Source: Streptococcus sp. HF-1907 (GTDB lineage Bacteria; Bacillota; Bacilli; Lactobacillales; Streptococcaceae). Taken from it: a stretch of DNA of 64,000 nt. Where the stretch lies: the NCBI RefSeq assembly GCF_015594605.1, contig NZ_JADNQT010000006.1, positions 22,706 to 86,705 on the forward strand, in the 5' to 3' direction. Under the pieces are notes generated by a model that was given only the letters and a program-made list of their open reading frames with translations, did not search any database and was not told the DNA's origin. A program made the translations under genes and the position numbers. Shown in pieces: positions 63,701-64,000 of this stretch; within the stretch, counting starts at the first letter, position 1; the number at the start of each line of letters is the position of its first letter.

Positions 63701-64000
63701 CTAACATCTAGAGAGGACCTGATAGGTCTTCTCTTTTTTTATGTTCAGAGTGATGAAAACACGCTTCCTAAAGTTAATAAAGTTTCTAAAACCGAAGCCC
63801 AGACGTTTAATATCTTTGATAAGCTTATTGGTCCCCTCCAATTTTGCATTTGAGTAATGTGTTTCTAGTGCGTTTTTGATGTATTGTTTGTGTCTAAGAA
63901 AGGTTCTAAAGACAGTTTTGAAGTAGTGATTGACCTTGCTTATATTCTCCACTATTAACTCAAAAAACTCATCTACCCTCTTCTCTTGAAAGTGAAACAG
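63701..64000 (-). CDS. ISL3-family transposase, C-terminal part (truncated by window edge)
   Basis: The minus-strand frame is open from the window edge to 63701 without a stop: FQEKRVDEFFELIVENISKV, ALETHYSNAKLEGTNKLIK and IKRLGFGFRNFINFRKRVFITL. These are the conserved C-terminal phrases of ISL3/IS1193/IS1167 transposases. About 100 residues are visible and the N-terminal two thirds lies outside. Whether the whole element is intact cannot be judged. Confidence 0.88.
   Translation of the reverse strand: MFHFQEKRVDEFFELIVENISKVNHYFKTVFRTFLRHKQYIKNALETHYSNAKLEGTNKLIKDIKRLGFGFRNFINFRKRVFITLNIKKEKTYQVLSRC

Noticed and set aside
1..64000. CRISPR arrays, tRNA, rRNA, prophage
   Set aside because: No regularly spaced identical 24-47 bp repeats with unique spacers, no tRNA cloverleafs or rRNA-like sequence, and no phage structural genes were recognised on reading.

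Overview
The window is a low-to-moderate GC Firmicute chromosome and almost certainly a Streptococcus. The evidence is the ftsZ-ylmE-sepF-ylmG-ylmH-divIVA-ileS order, a T-box before ileS, the DUF1827/NUDIX/clpE group under a CtsR operator, three MurM/MurN-type (FemABX) ligases, the xseA-xseB-ispA-tlyA-argR-recN-degV run, class 1A PyrD and ISL3/IS110 remnants. The species cannot be fixed by reading alone; a bovis/equinus-complex or related viridans streptococcus is a reasonable guess. No rRNA, tRNA, CRISPR array or prophage was seen.

Layout. 1-6.3 kb: end of the division cluster and ileS. 6.3-13.3 kb: DUF1827, NUDIX, an ECF S component, clpE, an ArgR-type-box ornithine carbamoyltransferase, ykuJ and a polar amino acid ABC pair. 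13.4-21 kb: a YebC-family protein, a two-component system divergent from a LanFEG-like ABC exporter, a nucleotidyltransferase-like protein and a decayed DUF6261 gene. 21-27.3 kb: feoA-feoB plus a 48-codon FeoB partner, folD-nnrD and a twice-frameshifted ltrA. 27.3-36.4 kb: a compact Fst/par-like type I toxin-antitoxin candidate, then the xseA-to-hup housekeeping block. 36.4-43.6 kb (minus strand): pyrD, three FemABX ligases, a Cof phosphatase and an HD hydrolase. 43.7-51.9 kb: ywiB, a CDF transporter, a phosphoesterase, queG, prfB with its programmed +1 frameshift, ftsEX and two hydrolases. 52-64 kb: a 5'-deleted acetoin reductase, an ATP-grasp ligase with two esterase-family proteins, dinG-tseB-aspB, a broken chagasin-like inhibitor, a degraded IS110, asnS and the end of an ISL3 element.

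The most interesting signals lie outside annotated genes. (1) At 27289-27570 a 37-codon hydrophobic peptide gene and a roughly 65-nt convergent RNA share a bidirectional terminator and two direct repeats, one of them over the toxin start codon: the architecture of plasmid pAD1 par/Fst. (2) A structured repeat family (23930-24100, 47563-47790, solo end 13321-13356) has stems that change by compensatory substitutions. (3) A second modular hairpin family (33020-33200, 35932-36110) shares a hairpin cassette with the first. (4) Several regulatory layouts can be read directly: CtsR on clpE, two ARG-like boxes on the OTC gene, and 11-bp-phased direct repeats before the LanFEG operon.

There is notable gene decay: DUF6261, ltrA, acetoin reductase, the chagasin-like gene and IS110. 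This suggests a lineage undergoing reduction, although the two ltrA lesions are homopolymer-type and should be checked against reads.
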